From: Sporosarcina luteola
GTDB lineage: Bacteria; Bacillota; Bacilli; Bacillales_A; Planococcaceae
Length of the DNA stretch: 64,000 nt
Reading direction: 5' to 3'
Assembly (NCBI RefSeq): GCF_023715535.1
Contig: NZ_JAMBOI010000006.1
Location: 62,001-126,000, forward strand
Part shown: positions 42,750-51,126 of the stretch, piece by piece
How positions within the stretch are numbered: the stretch's first letter is position 1
Layout: each line of letters opens with the position of its first letter
Notes under the pieces: generated by a model
Told to the model about the DNA's origin: nothing
The model's database searches: none
Seen by the model: only the letters and a program-made list of their open reading frames with translations
Translations under genes and position numbers: made by a program

Positions 42750-44093
42750 TCAAAAGTTATATTTTTTCAACTTTTCATAAAATGTGCTTTTACTTAAGCC
42801 TAATACCTTTGCAGCTTCTCTCCTACTAGGAAACGCCTGAAGGGTTTCAGAAATGATATTCTTCTCCAATTGTTCAACAGCTTGCTGCAGAGTTTGTGTA
42901 TTGCTCGTATAGTATAGGGACTTGAGCCGGACTTCTTGAGGCAGGGCACTAGGCAGTACCACATCTCCATTTGTTAAATAGACTGCTGCTTGAATTACGT
43001 TATACAATTCTCTCACATTCCCTGGCCAACTATATTCTTTTAAATATTGCATTGTCTCTGCTGCTATCGATAGATTACGCTTTCCCACTTTGGCAATTGT
43101 TCCTTGAAAAAAGTTACTTGTGATTTCCTCGAAGTCATCCATTCGCTGACGAAGCGGTGGAATTTGCAACGTAATGGCATGAATCCGATAATAGAGATCC
43201 TCGCGGAATTTCCCGGATTCCATTAAGGTTTTCAATGGTTGATTTACAGCAGCGATAATTCGGACATTTACTTTAATTGCTTTTTGTGACCCGATCGGCT
43301 CAATCGTTCCTTCTTGGAGTACCCGCAATAATTCAACTTGCAGCGGTAGTGGCATGTCACCTAAATCATCCAAGAACAAAGTACCGCCTTCAGCTTGGTG
43401 GAATCTCCCTTTTCTTTGGCTTTGTTCGGTAGATCCAACACTTCCAAAAAGCTCAAGTTCCAGAAAATCTACAGGTATTGCCGCACAATTCACCTTCACA
43501 AAAGGCTTGTCAGAGCGATTCGATAGGTAATGAATACTTTGCGCAAACATTTCCTTACCTGTTCCACTTTCTCCTTGAATCAATACAGGTAAATCACTTG
43601 GAGCAATCATCTTAATCGTTTCTTTAACCGATCTGATCGAATCAGAAGATCCAAGGATATCCTGAAGTTGGAAGATCGCATTTTCTGTTGCATGACCTAC
43701 CTTAATTTTTTCCATCGTCGTTCTCACATGGGAGCTCAAGTTATGCCAATCGTTCAAATCTCTAAACATGACGCTTCCGAAAGCCCCTACAATTTCCCCG
43801 TCAACCTCCAATGGGACACGATTCGCTAACATATAGGTTCCTTTTATAAAATGCGGCGATGCGATATGCACCTCACCTGTCTGTACAACTTCATGCATCC
43901 GAGAGTTTTCAATGACTTCTTCTACTGGCATTCCAATTGCTTCTTCACGAGTCGTTTCTAGGAACTTACAGTATTCTTCATTGATATATAAAATATTCGC
44001 TTCTTTATCAACGACAACAAACCACTGAAATGCATTCTCCAATATCTCTAGTAAGACCGATTCCGTTAATCTCTCCGTTACAGATGTCATCAT
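42750..44093 (-). CDS. PAS-AAA+-Fis type transcriptional regulator lacking GAFTGA
   Basis: 447 residues. PAS domain at about 10-115 (NAFQWFVVVDKEANILYINEEY), AAA+ domain with Walker A GESGTGKE, CAAIPVDFLELELFGS, Walker B GTLFLDDLGD, RIIAAVN, FREDLYYRIH and WPGNVREL, and C-terminal Fis helix-turn-helix (RREAAKVLGLSKSTFYEKLKKY). The loop that normally reads ELFGYEKGAFTGA is here ELFGSVGSTEQSQRKGRF, so the sigma-54 contact motif is missing. It probably controls the adjacent transporter operon through a sigma-A promoter. Start ATG with GGAGGG. Confidence 0.88.
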   Translation of the reverse strand: MMTSVTERLTESVLLEILENAFQWFVVVDKEANILYINEEYCKFLETTREEAIGMPVEEVIENSRMHEVVQTGEVHIASPHFIKGTYMLANRVPLEVDGEIVGAFGSVMFRDLNDWHNLSSHVRTTMEKIKVGHATENAIFQLQDILGSSDSIRSVKETIKMIAPSDLPVLIQGESGTGKEMFAQSIHYLSNRSDKPFVKVNCAAIPVDFLELELFGSVGSTEQSQRKGRFHQAEGGTLFLDDLGDMPLPLQVELLRVLQEGTIEPIGSQKAIKVNVRIIAAVNQPLKTLMESGKFREDLYYRIHAITLQIPPLRQRMDDFEEITSNFFQGTIAKVGKRNLSIAAETMQYLKEYSWPGNVRELYNVIQAAVYLTNGDVVLPSALPQEVRLKSLYYTSNTQTLQQAVEQLEKNIISETLQAFPSRREAAKVLGLSKSTFYEKLKKYNF

Positions 44094-44165
44094 ATCCCTC
44101 CATTACATTCCCCTTTTATTCTTATCTTCTCAGAATAATGAATATAGTGCAAATACATAATTAGC

Positions 44166-44208
44166 AAAAAAAGAGGTGAAATCCTTCGGGTATGAAAGGA
44201 TTTCACCT
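44166..44208 (-). terminator. Terminator of rlmCD
   Basis: Minus strand AGGTGAAATCCTT, loop, AAGGATTTCACCT then seven T, about 18 bases past the rlmCD stop. Confidence 0.88.
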
Positions 44209-44225
44209 GTAAACTGGGAATAGTA

Positions 44226-45587
44226 TTAAATCTCCAACCAAGCGACTGATTCGACATGGCTGCTTTGCGGGAACATGTCGACGGGCTGGACTTCTTTTGT
44301 CTTGTAGCCGCCGTCTTCTAAGATTCTCAAGTCGCGTGCAAGTGTGCCTGGGTTGCATGATACGTAGACGACACGCTTTGGTTTGTATTCCAAGATTGTC
44401 TGTAAGAGTTTCTCGTCGCATCCTTTGCGCGGCGGGTCGACGACTAGGACATCGAAGTGTTTGCCTTCTGCGTACCATCTTGGGATGACGTTTTCCGCTG
44501 CGCCCGCTTCGAAATGGGCGTTCGTCATTCCGTTTAGTTCCGCGTTGCGTTTGGCGTCTTCGATCGCTTGCGGGACGATCTCCACTCCGTATACTTCCTT
44601 CGCTTTTTGGGCGAGGAACAGTGAAATGGTGCCGATTCCGCAGTATGCGTCGATGACCATTTCGTCGCCTGTCAGCTGCGCATAGTCGAGTGCTTGCTTA
44701 TAGAGCACTTCGGTTTGCGCGGGGTTCACTTGATAGAAGGAGCGCGCCGATATTTCAAACTCAATGTCGCCAATCTTGTCGATGATGAACGACTTGCCGT
44801 AGAGAGGGAGCGTTTCATTTCCGAAGATGACGTTCGTCTTCTCTCCATTGACGTTTTGCATGATCGATGTCACTTCCGGTACAACTCGTTTAATGAGTTC
44901 GACAACGGCGTCTTTCTGCGGGAATTTTTTCTTCAACGTTACGAGGACAACCATGATCTCGCCTGTCGCCTTCCCTTTCCGGACGATCAGATGCCGAAGC
45001 ATGCCGCGATGGGTCTTTTCGTTGTACGCTTCAAGTCCAAGTGCATGCATTTCGTGCTTCAGCGTGGACATCAGTTCATCTGCCTCTTCGCTTTGGATGA
45101 TACAGACGTCCGTGTCGACGATATGATGGGAGCGCGACCGGTAAAATCCGGATACAACTTTTCCGTCCCGTTCGCTGAAGGGAATCTGGGATTTATTGCG
45201 ATAGCGCCAAGGGTCTTCCATCCCTTTGACTGGGTGGACAGGCACGTGCGGCAACTTCGCGATGCGGTCGATGACGTCGCGGACCTGTTTTTGCTTTTGG
45301 ATGAGCTGACCTTCATATGATAAATGCTGCAGCTGGCAGCCGCCGCATTCCCAGAACACATGGCATGGCGGTTCAATGCGATCCGGTGAAGGCTTTGTTA
45401 CGTTCAATAGCCGCGCGAATCCATAATTCTTCAACGTCTTCCCGACTTTGACCTCGACTTCCTCTCCTGGCAGCGCACCAGGTATGAAAAGCGGGTAGCC
45501 TTCCACTTTTGCAACGCCCGATCCGTCATGCGTCAAATCCTCCACATGGACAGTGAGACGATCATTTTGATTCACAATAAAAGACAT
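44226..45587 (-). CDS. rlmCD: 23S rRNA (uracil) methyltransferase RlmCD/RlmD type
   Basis: 453 residues; methylates uracil in 23S rRNA with SAM. N-terminal TRAM domain ([26 protein letters not shown]), iron-sulphur cysteines [16 protein letters not shown], then the methyltransferase domain: [41 protein letters not shown] and catalytic [14 protein letters not shown]. Equivalent to B. subtilis YefA (RlmCD), which sits next to yerQ (dagK); here the cyd operon intervenes. ATG with GGAGG. Confidence 0.9.
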   Translation of the reverse strand: MSFIVNQNDRLTVHVEDLTHDGSGVAKVEGYPLFIPGALPGEEVEVKVGKTLKNYGFARLLNVTKPSPDRIEPPCHVFWECGGCQLQHLSYEGQLIQKQKQVRDVIDRIAKLPHVPVHPVKGMEDPWRYRNKSQIPFSERDGKVVSGFYRSRSHHIVDTDVCIIQSEEADELMSTLKHEMHALGLEAYNEKTHRGMLRHLIVRKGKATGEIMVVLVTLKKKFPQKDAVVELIKRVVPEVTSIMQNVNGEKTNVIFGNETLPLYGKSFIIDKIGDIEFEISARSFYQVNPAQTEVLYKQALDYAQLTGDEMVIDAYCGIGTISLFLAQKAKEVYGVEIVPQAIEDAKRNAELNGMTNAHFEAGAAENVIPRWYAEGKHFDVLVVDPPRKGCDEKLLQTILEYKPKRVVYVSCNPGTLARDLRILEDGGYKTKEVQPVDMFPQSSHVESVAWLEI

Positions 45588-45697
45588 GATATTTCCTCCA
45601 AATTTCGTATGTACCTAGTTTATCACAAAAGCGGGAGTCGGCAGGCATGCAAAGCGGCAGGTATTCACTAACTACAGGTGAGTCAAATGTCCTGAAA

Positions 45698-45822
45698 TGA
45701 CGATAACTCTTGGGAAGTGACCGATAAAATTGTGAAGTTGACCGATAAGAAACTGGGAATGATCGATAAACTTGTGAAAATGATCGATAACCTCCCGGAA
45801 ATGATCGATAAGTTTTCAGGAA
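45698..45822. repeat. Array of six 21-bp units with GA[CT]CGATAA core
   Basis: TGA[CT]CGATAA recurs at 45718, 45739, 45760, 45781 and 45802 with an exact 21-bp step, plus a first unit at 45698 lacking one base. The remaining bases are A/G/T rich and variable. On the minus strand the period gives an open frame of Tyr-Arg-Ser-rich heptads, without a ribosome-binding site or a known protein. Between rlmCD and the cyd operon terminator. Confidence 0.85.
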
Positions 45823-45825
45823 GTA

Positions 45826-45857
45826 AAAAACAGACGCCGTCAAGACGTCTGTTTTCT
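45826..45857 (-). terminator. Terminator of the cyd operon
   Basis: Minus strand AAAACAGACG, loop, CGTCTGTTTT with a T run. It lies immediately past the small cydS stop at 45861. Confidence 0.85.
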
Positions 45858-45860
45858 ACG

Positions 45861-45971
45861 TTACTCCTCTTTATCCGTTACCGAACCATCTAGCGGCGCG
45901 ATGAGAAAAGCGACGACGATGGCTGCAATCAAGATGATGAAAGGTGCATAGAAAATAATGAAATCAGTCAT
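45861..45971 (-). CDS. cydS: CydS-like small subunit of cytochrome bd oxidase
   Basis: 36 residues starting MTDFIIFYAPFIILIAAIV, one transmembrane helix and a charged tail ending TDKEE. GGGGG lies nine bases before the ATG. Its place 15 bases after cydB and its MTDF-I-FYAP start fit CydS (YthC), the third subunit that stabilises haem b595 in bacillar bd oxidases. Too short for most gene finders. Confidence 0.82.
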   Translation of the reverse strand: MTDFIIFYAPFIILIAAIVVAFLIAPLDGSVTDKEE

Positions 45972-45986
45972 GCCCATAAGCCCCCT

Positions 45987-47012
45987 TTACACATGGAAAT
46001 CCTTCTTCCCACGGACGTATCCTTTATTAAACAGGAACAGTCGCATGAGCAGCACAAGCGACGGGATCAAGAGCCCCAGTCCGAGAATGAACGCGACAAT
46101 GAGCGAGATTGCCATTGCTGGGTTCGTAAAACTGTCGTAAATCGTCAAATACGGGTACAGCAAGTACGGATAATGCGATGCACCGTAACCGAAAAACGCA
46201 AAAATGAATTGGCCCATGAGCAAAATGAATGCCCACCCGTAATTATGACGCTTCCAAAGCAGCCAAACCGTTCCTGCAAACAACAGGAATGAAATGAGGA
46301 ACATTGGCCAAAACGTTTGGATATTGTTGTAATGCTCGAAATTATGTCTCCGAAGTTCAAAAATGATGCCGCCTGCCGTAATAATTGTCGGCAATGACCA
46401 GATGAGCGCATATTTCCGCAGCAAATTGGTCGCTTCCACGTCGCCGGCTTTATGCGCATACCATGTCAGGAACACTGCCGAAATATATAGCGTTGCCGCA
46501 ATGCTCAAGACGACAATCGACCAAGTCAATGGGCTTGTGAATAACACCCAGTAATCGAGCACCGGATTCCCATCGACAATTTCGATGAAGCCGCCTTCTG
46601 ATATGGTCAGGACGATTGACAGCGACGCGGGAATCAATATACCCGCCAGACCATACATGAATGAATAGCCTTTATGGCCTCTTGCGCCATATGTCTCGAA
46701 AGCATAATACGAACCACGGATCGCTAGCAGGATGATGCCAAAGCTGACAGGCACCAAAAGCGTAGTTCCGTAATAGAAGGCTGTTTTCGGGAAGAACCCG
46801 ATGATCCCTACGAAGAAGAAGACGAGAAAAACGTTCGTCACTTCCCATACAGGAGATAAATACCGCTGGATGACTTTCGTCAAAATACGCTGTTTACCGG
46901 TCAGCAAGCTGTATGCATTGAAAAAGCCAGCTCCGAAATCAATGGCGCCTACGAGAATATAACCGAAGAGGAATGTCCAAAGAACTGAAATCCCTAAAAT
47001 CTCCAAGTTCAT
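45987..47012 (-). CDS. cydB: Cytochrome bd ubiquinol/menaquinol oxidase subunit II
   Basis: 341 residues, about nine membrane helices; starts MNLEILGISVLWTFLFGYILVGAIDFGAGFFNAY, typical CydB/YthB. Pairs with CydA to reduce oxygen to water using menaquinol, at high affinity. It overlaps cydA by four bases (ATGA) and is followed by cydS. Confidence 0.92.
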   Translation of the reverse strand: MNLEILGISVLWTFLFGYILVGAIDFGAGFFNAYSLLTGKQRILTKVIQRYLSPVWEVTNVFLVFFFVGIIGFFPKTAFYYGTTLLVPVSFGIILLAIRGSYYAFETYGARGHKGYSFMYGLAGILIPASLSIVLTISEGGFIEIVDGNPVLDYWVLFTSPLTWSIVVLSIAATLYISAVFLTWYAHKAGDVEATNLLRKYALIWSLPTIITAGGIIFELRRHNFEHYNNIQTFWPMFLISFLLFAGTVWLLWKRHNYGWAFILLMGQFIFAFFGYGASHYPYLLYPYLTIYDSFTNPAMAISLIVAFILGLGLLIPSLVLLMRLFLFNKGYVRGKKDFHV

Positions 47013-48355
47013 TGTACATCACCGCCTTGTTCCTTATGACGATCTTCCAATTCCCGTTCGACTGGGTTTTTGTTGAACATCCGCCGCAGGACGACGACGC
47101 TTCCGATGCCAAGGACGATGTACAACCCTGCGAACAGCATGAGCATCAAGTCGACTTGCCCGCTTGTCGTTGCGGCATCCTCGACGCGCATAATCTTCCG
47201 AAGGATCCACGGCTGCCGTCCGACTTCCGCAAGCCACCAACCAGATTCGATGGCGATCATTGTAAGCGGTGCTCCGAGGACAATGAGCCAGCGGAACCAT
47301 TTTGTCGAAACGCGTTTCCAGCCTCGGTTGATACCGATCCAATACAATGCAGATAGGATTGTCATCCACATGCCGATGAATACCATGATGTTAAATAAAT
47401 AATGGATATAAAGCGGTGGAATTTCATCCTCCGGAAATTGATCCAGACCGATTACTTCCGCGTTAGGATTATTAAATGCGAGCATGGAAAGCCCGAACGG
47501 AATATTAATGGCATACTTCACTTCCCCATCTTTCAACACACCAAATAAGATGAGAGGTGCATTTTCCTGCGTTTCAAAATGCCACTCTGCTGCAGCAAGT
47601 TTTTCGGGTTGGTACTCGGCTAAATACTTACCGGAGAAATCCCCGATCAATGCAGTTGCGATTGAAAATACAAACCCTAGTTTCATTGTTAAATACAGGG
47701 CTTTCTTATGATAAACATGGTCGGAGCCTCTCAATAAACGGAATGCCGCAATCGCTGCCAACACAAATGCCGCAGTCATATATGCCGTGATGACGACATG
47801 CGCCACTTTCGTCGGCATTGCCGGGTTGAACATCGCAATGATCGGATTGATATTGACGATTTCCCCGTCCACGATGTCAAATCCTCGAGGTGCATTCATG
47901 AATGCATTCACCATTGTGATAAAAACGGCAGAAAACGAAGCGCCGATTGCAACCGGCACTAATAAAAGCAAATGCTTTTTCTGATTCTCGAATCGATCCC
48001 ATGTGTATAGATAAATCCCGAGGAAGATGGCTTCAAAAAAGAAAGCGAACGTTTCCATGAATAACGGAAGTGCTATGACATTTCCCGCGAACTCCATGAA
48101 ATTCGGCCAAAGCAACGATAATTGCAGACCAATGGCGGTTCCTGTAACAACCCCGACAGCCACAGTAATGATAAAACCTCGCGCCCACCGTCTGGCAAGC
48201 AATATATAATGTTCATCGTTTTTCTTAATGCCCACCCACTGCGCAATCATAATCATGAGCGGGACACCGACGCCGATTGTCGCGTAAATAATATGGAATG
48301 ATAATGTAAGTTCTGTTAGCACACGCGAATAAAAAACGGCTTCTTCATTCCCCAT
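47009..48355 (-). CDS. cydA: Cytochrome bd oxidase subunit I
   Basis: 448 residues. N-terminal VLTELTLSFHIIYATIGVGVP includes the haem-ligand histidine at 21; FMEFAGNVIALPLFMETFAFFFEAIFLGIYLYTWDRF and WWLAEVGRQPWI with conserved GRQPW follow. The Q loop is short, as in Gram-positive CydA/YthA types. ATG with GAAGGAGGG. First large gene of cydABS; a 31-residue membrane peptide is encoded just upstream. Confidence 0.93.
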   Translation of the reverse strand: MGNEEAVFYSRVLTELTLSFHIIYATIGVGVPLMIMIAQWVGIKKNDEHYILLARRWARGFIITVAVGVVTGTAIGLQLSLLWPNFMEFAGNVIALPLFMETFAFFFEAIFLGIYLYTWDRFENQKKHLLLLVPVAIGASFSAVFITMVNAFMNAPRGFDIVDGEIVNINPIIAMFNPAMPTKVAHVVITAYMTAAFVLAAIAAFRLLRGSDHVYHKKALYLTMKLGFVFSIATALIGDFSGKYLAEYQPEKLAAAEWHFETQENAPLILFGVLKDGEVKYAINIPFGLSMLAFNNPNAEVIGLDQFPEDEIPPLYIHYLFNIMVFIGMWMTILSALYWIGINRGWKRVSTKWFRWLIVLGAPLTMIAIESGWWLAEVGRQPWILRKIMRVEDAATTSGQVDLMLMLFAGLYIVLGIGSVVVLRRMFNKNPVERELEDRHKEQGGDVQ

Positions 48356-48368
48356 TTATTTCCCTCCT

Positions 48369-48464
48369 TCAACTTCCGAAAATTCTACCGACAATTGATA
48401 GCAACATGATTCCCGCCACTGCAAAGACAAGCCACATGAGCCACTTCTCTTGTTTCTTATACAC
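48369..48464 (-). CDS. 31-residue membrane peptide upstream of cydA
   Basis: GTG start at 48464 with GGAGGG six bases upstream; VYKKQEKWLMWLVFAVAGIM then LLSIVGRIFGS, a basic N terminus and one transmembrane helix. Its stop lies 13 bases before the cydA ATG, with cydA's own AAGGAGGG between, so the two are co-transcribed. A possible extra small subunit or assembly factor of the oxidase; no function known to me. Confidence 0.65.
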   Translation of the reverse strand: MYKKQEKWLMWLVFAVAGIMLLSIVGRIFGS

Positions 48465-48593
48465 GGGATCCCTCCGTCCGTTGAATGCCTTTTTAGTATC
48501 ATAAGATAACTGTTCCTTACTTTTCCCTATTTACGATTGAAATAACAGGATTGTCATATGAATTGTGAAATGTTTTCGACTAACGTATTGCTC

Positions 48594-48622
48594 TTGAGAG
48601 TATTTGGAATCTTGTGTATAAT
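48594..48622 (+). promoter_or_regulatory. Sigma-A type promoter for the Nudix gene
   Basis: TTGAGA, 17-base spacer, TATAAT, 27 bases before the start codon of the downstream Nudix gene. Confidence 0.75.
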
Positions 48623-48648
48623 AGAGAGATTAAAGAGAGGTGGACACA

Positions 48649-49083
48649 ATGGAAATTAAAAGAAAAGTGCTGGCTTACATTACGAAGGATGACAATGCAG
48701 AACGGAAGCTCCTTGTGTTCGAGCATAAGGATAATCCGGAAGCAGGTTGGCAAGTGCCGGGCGGAACGATTGAAGAGGATGAATTGCTCTTAGATGCGCT
48801 CTACCGCGAGATCGAGGAAGAAACCGGCATTCGCCGGGAGCAGTTGCAGTTGAATGGCAAAGTGAATAAGGAGAATTATTTTCCTGAAAACCGTCCGAAT
48901 GTCATACATGAGCGGAATATCTTTCATCTCACCTATATCGGCGAGGAAGAATCGGAATGGGACACTTGCGTCAACAGTACCGGTAAAGACAACGGCATGA
49001 TTTTCCATTGCCGCTGGATTCCGGTGAATGAGTTGCCCGAGTTAGCTGCAAGTCAGGATAAAGCGCTCGAGTTTATCATTTGA
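48649..49083 (+). CDS. Nudix hydrolase
   Basis: 144 residues, ATG at 48649 after AGAGGTGG. Nudix box GTIEEDELLLDALYREIEEETGI is complete. Reads GWQVPGGTIEEDE and DNGMIFHCRWIPVNELPEL at the C-terminal side. Substrate unknown. Only plus-strand gene in the last 20 kb, divergent from cydA. Confidence 0.85.
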   Translation: MEIKRKVLAYITKDDNAERKLLVFEHKDNPEAGWQVPGGTIEEDELLLDALYREIEEETGIRREQLQLNGKVNKENYFPENRPNVIHERNIFHLTYIGEEESEWDTCVNSTGKDNGMIFHCRWIPVNELPELAASQDKALEFII

Positions 49084-49168
49084 GGAGAATTACTAGCGTC
49101 CTTGTGCAAGGAATTGAGTTTAATTGAGTCCTTGGTATTTCCGCAAAAAATAAAAGCTGCATGGATGT

Positions 49169-50116
49169 TCAATCCAATGCAGCTTCTTCATCTTCAAGTT
49201 CATTATCAATTCGATCCTGCTCACGCAATTGGTCGAGCGGTGCGAACATTTCAATATGGCGATATCGGTTTTCAAAAGTGGCAGGAAGGGTTCCGCCGTA
49301 TTCCCCATCCAAGTTGAGCAACACTTCTTCGGACGACGTGATTGTCACTTTCGAAGGCTTTGCGGATATGACGAGCGGATCATCCAAATGCTCACCGCGC
49401 AATGCTAGTGTGACAATCCTGATGAATTCGGCCATATTACATTTTTTCAATACTAATAACGTAAATTTACCGTCATTGATGCTTGAATTCGGCGCCAATT
49501 TCTCCAGTCCACCGACAGAGTTGGTCAAACCGACGAGGAAGAGCATCACTTCCCCTTCAAACACTTCATCATCATACTCGATTTTCACATTACTCGAATG
49601 GATGGATGGGAGCATTTCAATCCCTTTTAAATAATAGGCAAGCTGGCCGAGTACAGTCTTGAGCTTGCTTGGTACTTCATATGTCAGCTCCGTCATACGC
49701 CCGCCGCCTGCGATGTTGATGAAATGACGATCGTTCATGAGGCCGACGTCCACCGGAATCGTCTCTCCGCGGACGATGATGTCGATGGCTTCGTCAATAT
49801 CCCTCGGGATTCGAATGGCCCTCGCAAAGTCGTTCGTCGTACCGGTTGGAATAAGCCCGATCGTCGGCCGTTTTTCAAATGGGGAGACTCCGGCGACGAC
49901 TTCGTTCAACGTACCATCTCCACCTGATGCGATAATGACGTCAAAGCCCCTCTCCACGGCATTTTTTGCAGCAATGGTTGCGTCTCCTTCCGCCGTAGTC
50001 GCATGTACGGATGTTTCATAGCCGGCCACTTCTAGCTTTTCCAATACTTCGGCCAGGTGCCTCCGGAATATTTCACGTCCAGCTGTCGGGTTATAAATGA
50101 TTCTAGCACGCTTCAT
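49169..50116 (-). CDS. dagK: Diacylglycerol kinase (DagK/DgkB)
   Basis: Phosphorylates diacylglycerol to phosphatidic acid for lipid recycling. 315 residues. Family marks: ARIIYNPTAGRE, ASGGDGTLNEVVAG, GLIPTGTTNDFARAIRIP, INIAGGGRMTEL and NLDGEYGGTLPATF with the catalytic aspartate. Corresponds to B. subtilis YerQ and lies downstream of gatCAB in the same order. Confidence 0.92.
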   Translation of the reverse strand: MKRARIIYNPTAGREIFRRHLAEVLEKLEVAGYETSVHATTAEGDATIAAKNAVERGFDVIIASGGDGTLNEVVAGVSPFEKRPTIGLIPTGTTNDFARAIRIPRDIDEAIDIIVRGETIPVDVGLMNDRHFINIAGGGRMTELTYEVPSKLKTVLGQLAYYLKGIEMLPSIHSSNVKIEYDDEVFEGEVMLFLVGLTNSVGGLEKLAPNSSINDGKFTLLVLKKCNMAEFIRIVTLALRGEHLDDPLVISAKPSKVTITSSEEVLLNLDGEYGGTLPATFENRYRHIEMFAPLDQLREQDRIDNELEDEEAALD

Positions 50117-50226
50117 ACATGTTCCCTCTCAATTCATACAAAATGCAACGCTTGCAGTCGTCAATAATCCAGTAATCAATCGCTTACTTGGACTATCGGT
50201 CCTGCCAAAAAGTTCCCACGGCAGTA

Positions 50227-50796
50227 TTATTTCGTCTGCTGTAATGCGGGCATGAACGTTTTGCGGATATCTTCGTAAACGGTAAGCCATAATTCTGGCT
50301 GGGTCGTATATTGCTTCATCAATTCAGAAATGAATTCCCGCTGCTTTTCATCAAAGTCCGGCGCGTCTTTTGCCGGTAGCTGTTTGCGGCGCTCCATTAC
50401 ATCTTCCTGGATGGACGTTGCACGTGGTCCCCACTTCGCCAGTACTTCTCCTTCTTTATCAAGCAGCAAATAGATAGGAATTGAGCGGCCGCCATTTGTC
50501 AGATGCCTGTCAATCAAATCTGTGTCTTCATCCCGATAGACCACCCGTACATCCAGGTCAGCAGCTTCTGCAATACGGCGCAGGATCGGATTGTTCATCA
50601 TTGCATCCCCGCACCAATCTTCCGTTATGACTAGTATATTGGGCTTTTCCGTTTTTGCTATTTCAATAAATGCATCGTCTTGAGGAACATCGAATTTTTC
50701 ATAAATACCGAAGCTGTTTTCTTTATGTTTGTCCATGCGATCCATGTAATCTGCAAGTGAAATCGCTTCTTCGAAGTATTGCTTTTCAGTTTTCAT
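50227..50796 (-). CDS. Thioredoxin-fold protein with degenerate active site
   Basis: 189 residues of the thioredoxin-like fold (NILVITEDWCGDAMMNNPILRRIAEAADLDVRVVYRD, GGRSIPIYLLLDKEGE with cis-proline). The usual CxxC is WCGDA, so only one cysteine is left. It may act as a monothiol or non-redox protein. No partner gene visible. Confidence 0.8.
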   Translation of the reverse strand: MKTEKQYFEEAISLADYMDRMDKHKENSFGIYEKFDVPQDDAFIEIAKTEKPNILVITEDWCGDAMMNNPILRRIAEAADLDVRVVYRDEDTDLIDRHLTNGGRSIPIYLLLDKEGEVLAKWGPRATSIQEDVMERRKQLPAKDAPDFDEKQREFISELMKQYTTQPELWLTVYEDIRKTFMPALQQTK

Positions 50797-50860
50797 TCCG
50801 ACACCTTCCTTTTTCTTTATTAAATTCTGTGAAATATAACGAACCCGGATTTACGCTACA

Positions 50861-50957
50861 GACGGACGCTTTCCGTGGGCGAGCGATGAGCCTCCTCAGT
50901 CGCTACGCTCCCTCCGGGGTCTCATCTGTCTCGCTTTCCCACAGGAGTCGCCGTCTT
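50861..50957. repeat. Long imperfect palindrome (interspersed repeat)
   Basis: GACGG-CG-CC-GTGGG at 50861 onward pairs with CCCAC-GG-CG-CCGTC near 50957, and CGAG..ATGAG with CTCAT..CTCG inside. The middle reads CCTCCTCAGTCGCTACGCTC. Sequences like this are scattered in many Bacillaceae intergenic regions as far as I know. No gene. The remaining bases of 50797-51066 show nothing else. Confidence 0.7.
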
Positions 50958-51066
50958 TCGCTTCAATCCTGCAACCCTGAAATAAAATAGAATCCTTTTC
51001 TTTAGTGTAAGGCTATTTGTTGTGTGAATCAAATAGGATGCCGGTGCAACTTTTCATTTATACAAT

Positions 51067-51112
51067 AAAAAAACGCCCTATACGGAGACTATCGCAAGAC
51101 CCGTATAGGACG
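51067..51112 (-). terminator. Terminator of gatCAB
   Basis: Minus strand CGTCCTATACGG, loop, CCGTATAGGGCG then seven T, 15 bases past the gatB stop. Confidence 0.88.
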
Positions 51113-51126
51113 ATTCAATTTCGGAC

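Noticed and set aside
44694..45320. 208-residue plus-strand frame opposite rlmCD
   Set aside because: Antisense shadow of a strongly conserved gene; no start signal or recognisable domain.
45562..45843. 93-residue minus-strand frame with Tyr-Arg-Ser repeats
   Set aside because: It follows from the 21-bp DNA period; it has no ribosome-binding site and overlaps the cyd terminator and the rlmCD start.
48563..48580. Rex operator upstream of cydA
   Set aside because: TTGTGAA is present but the second half TTTCGAC departs too far from TTCACAA to be claimed.
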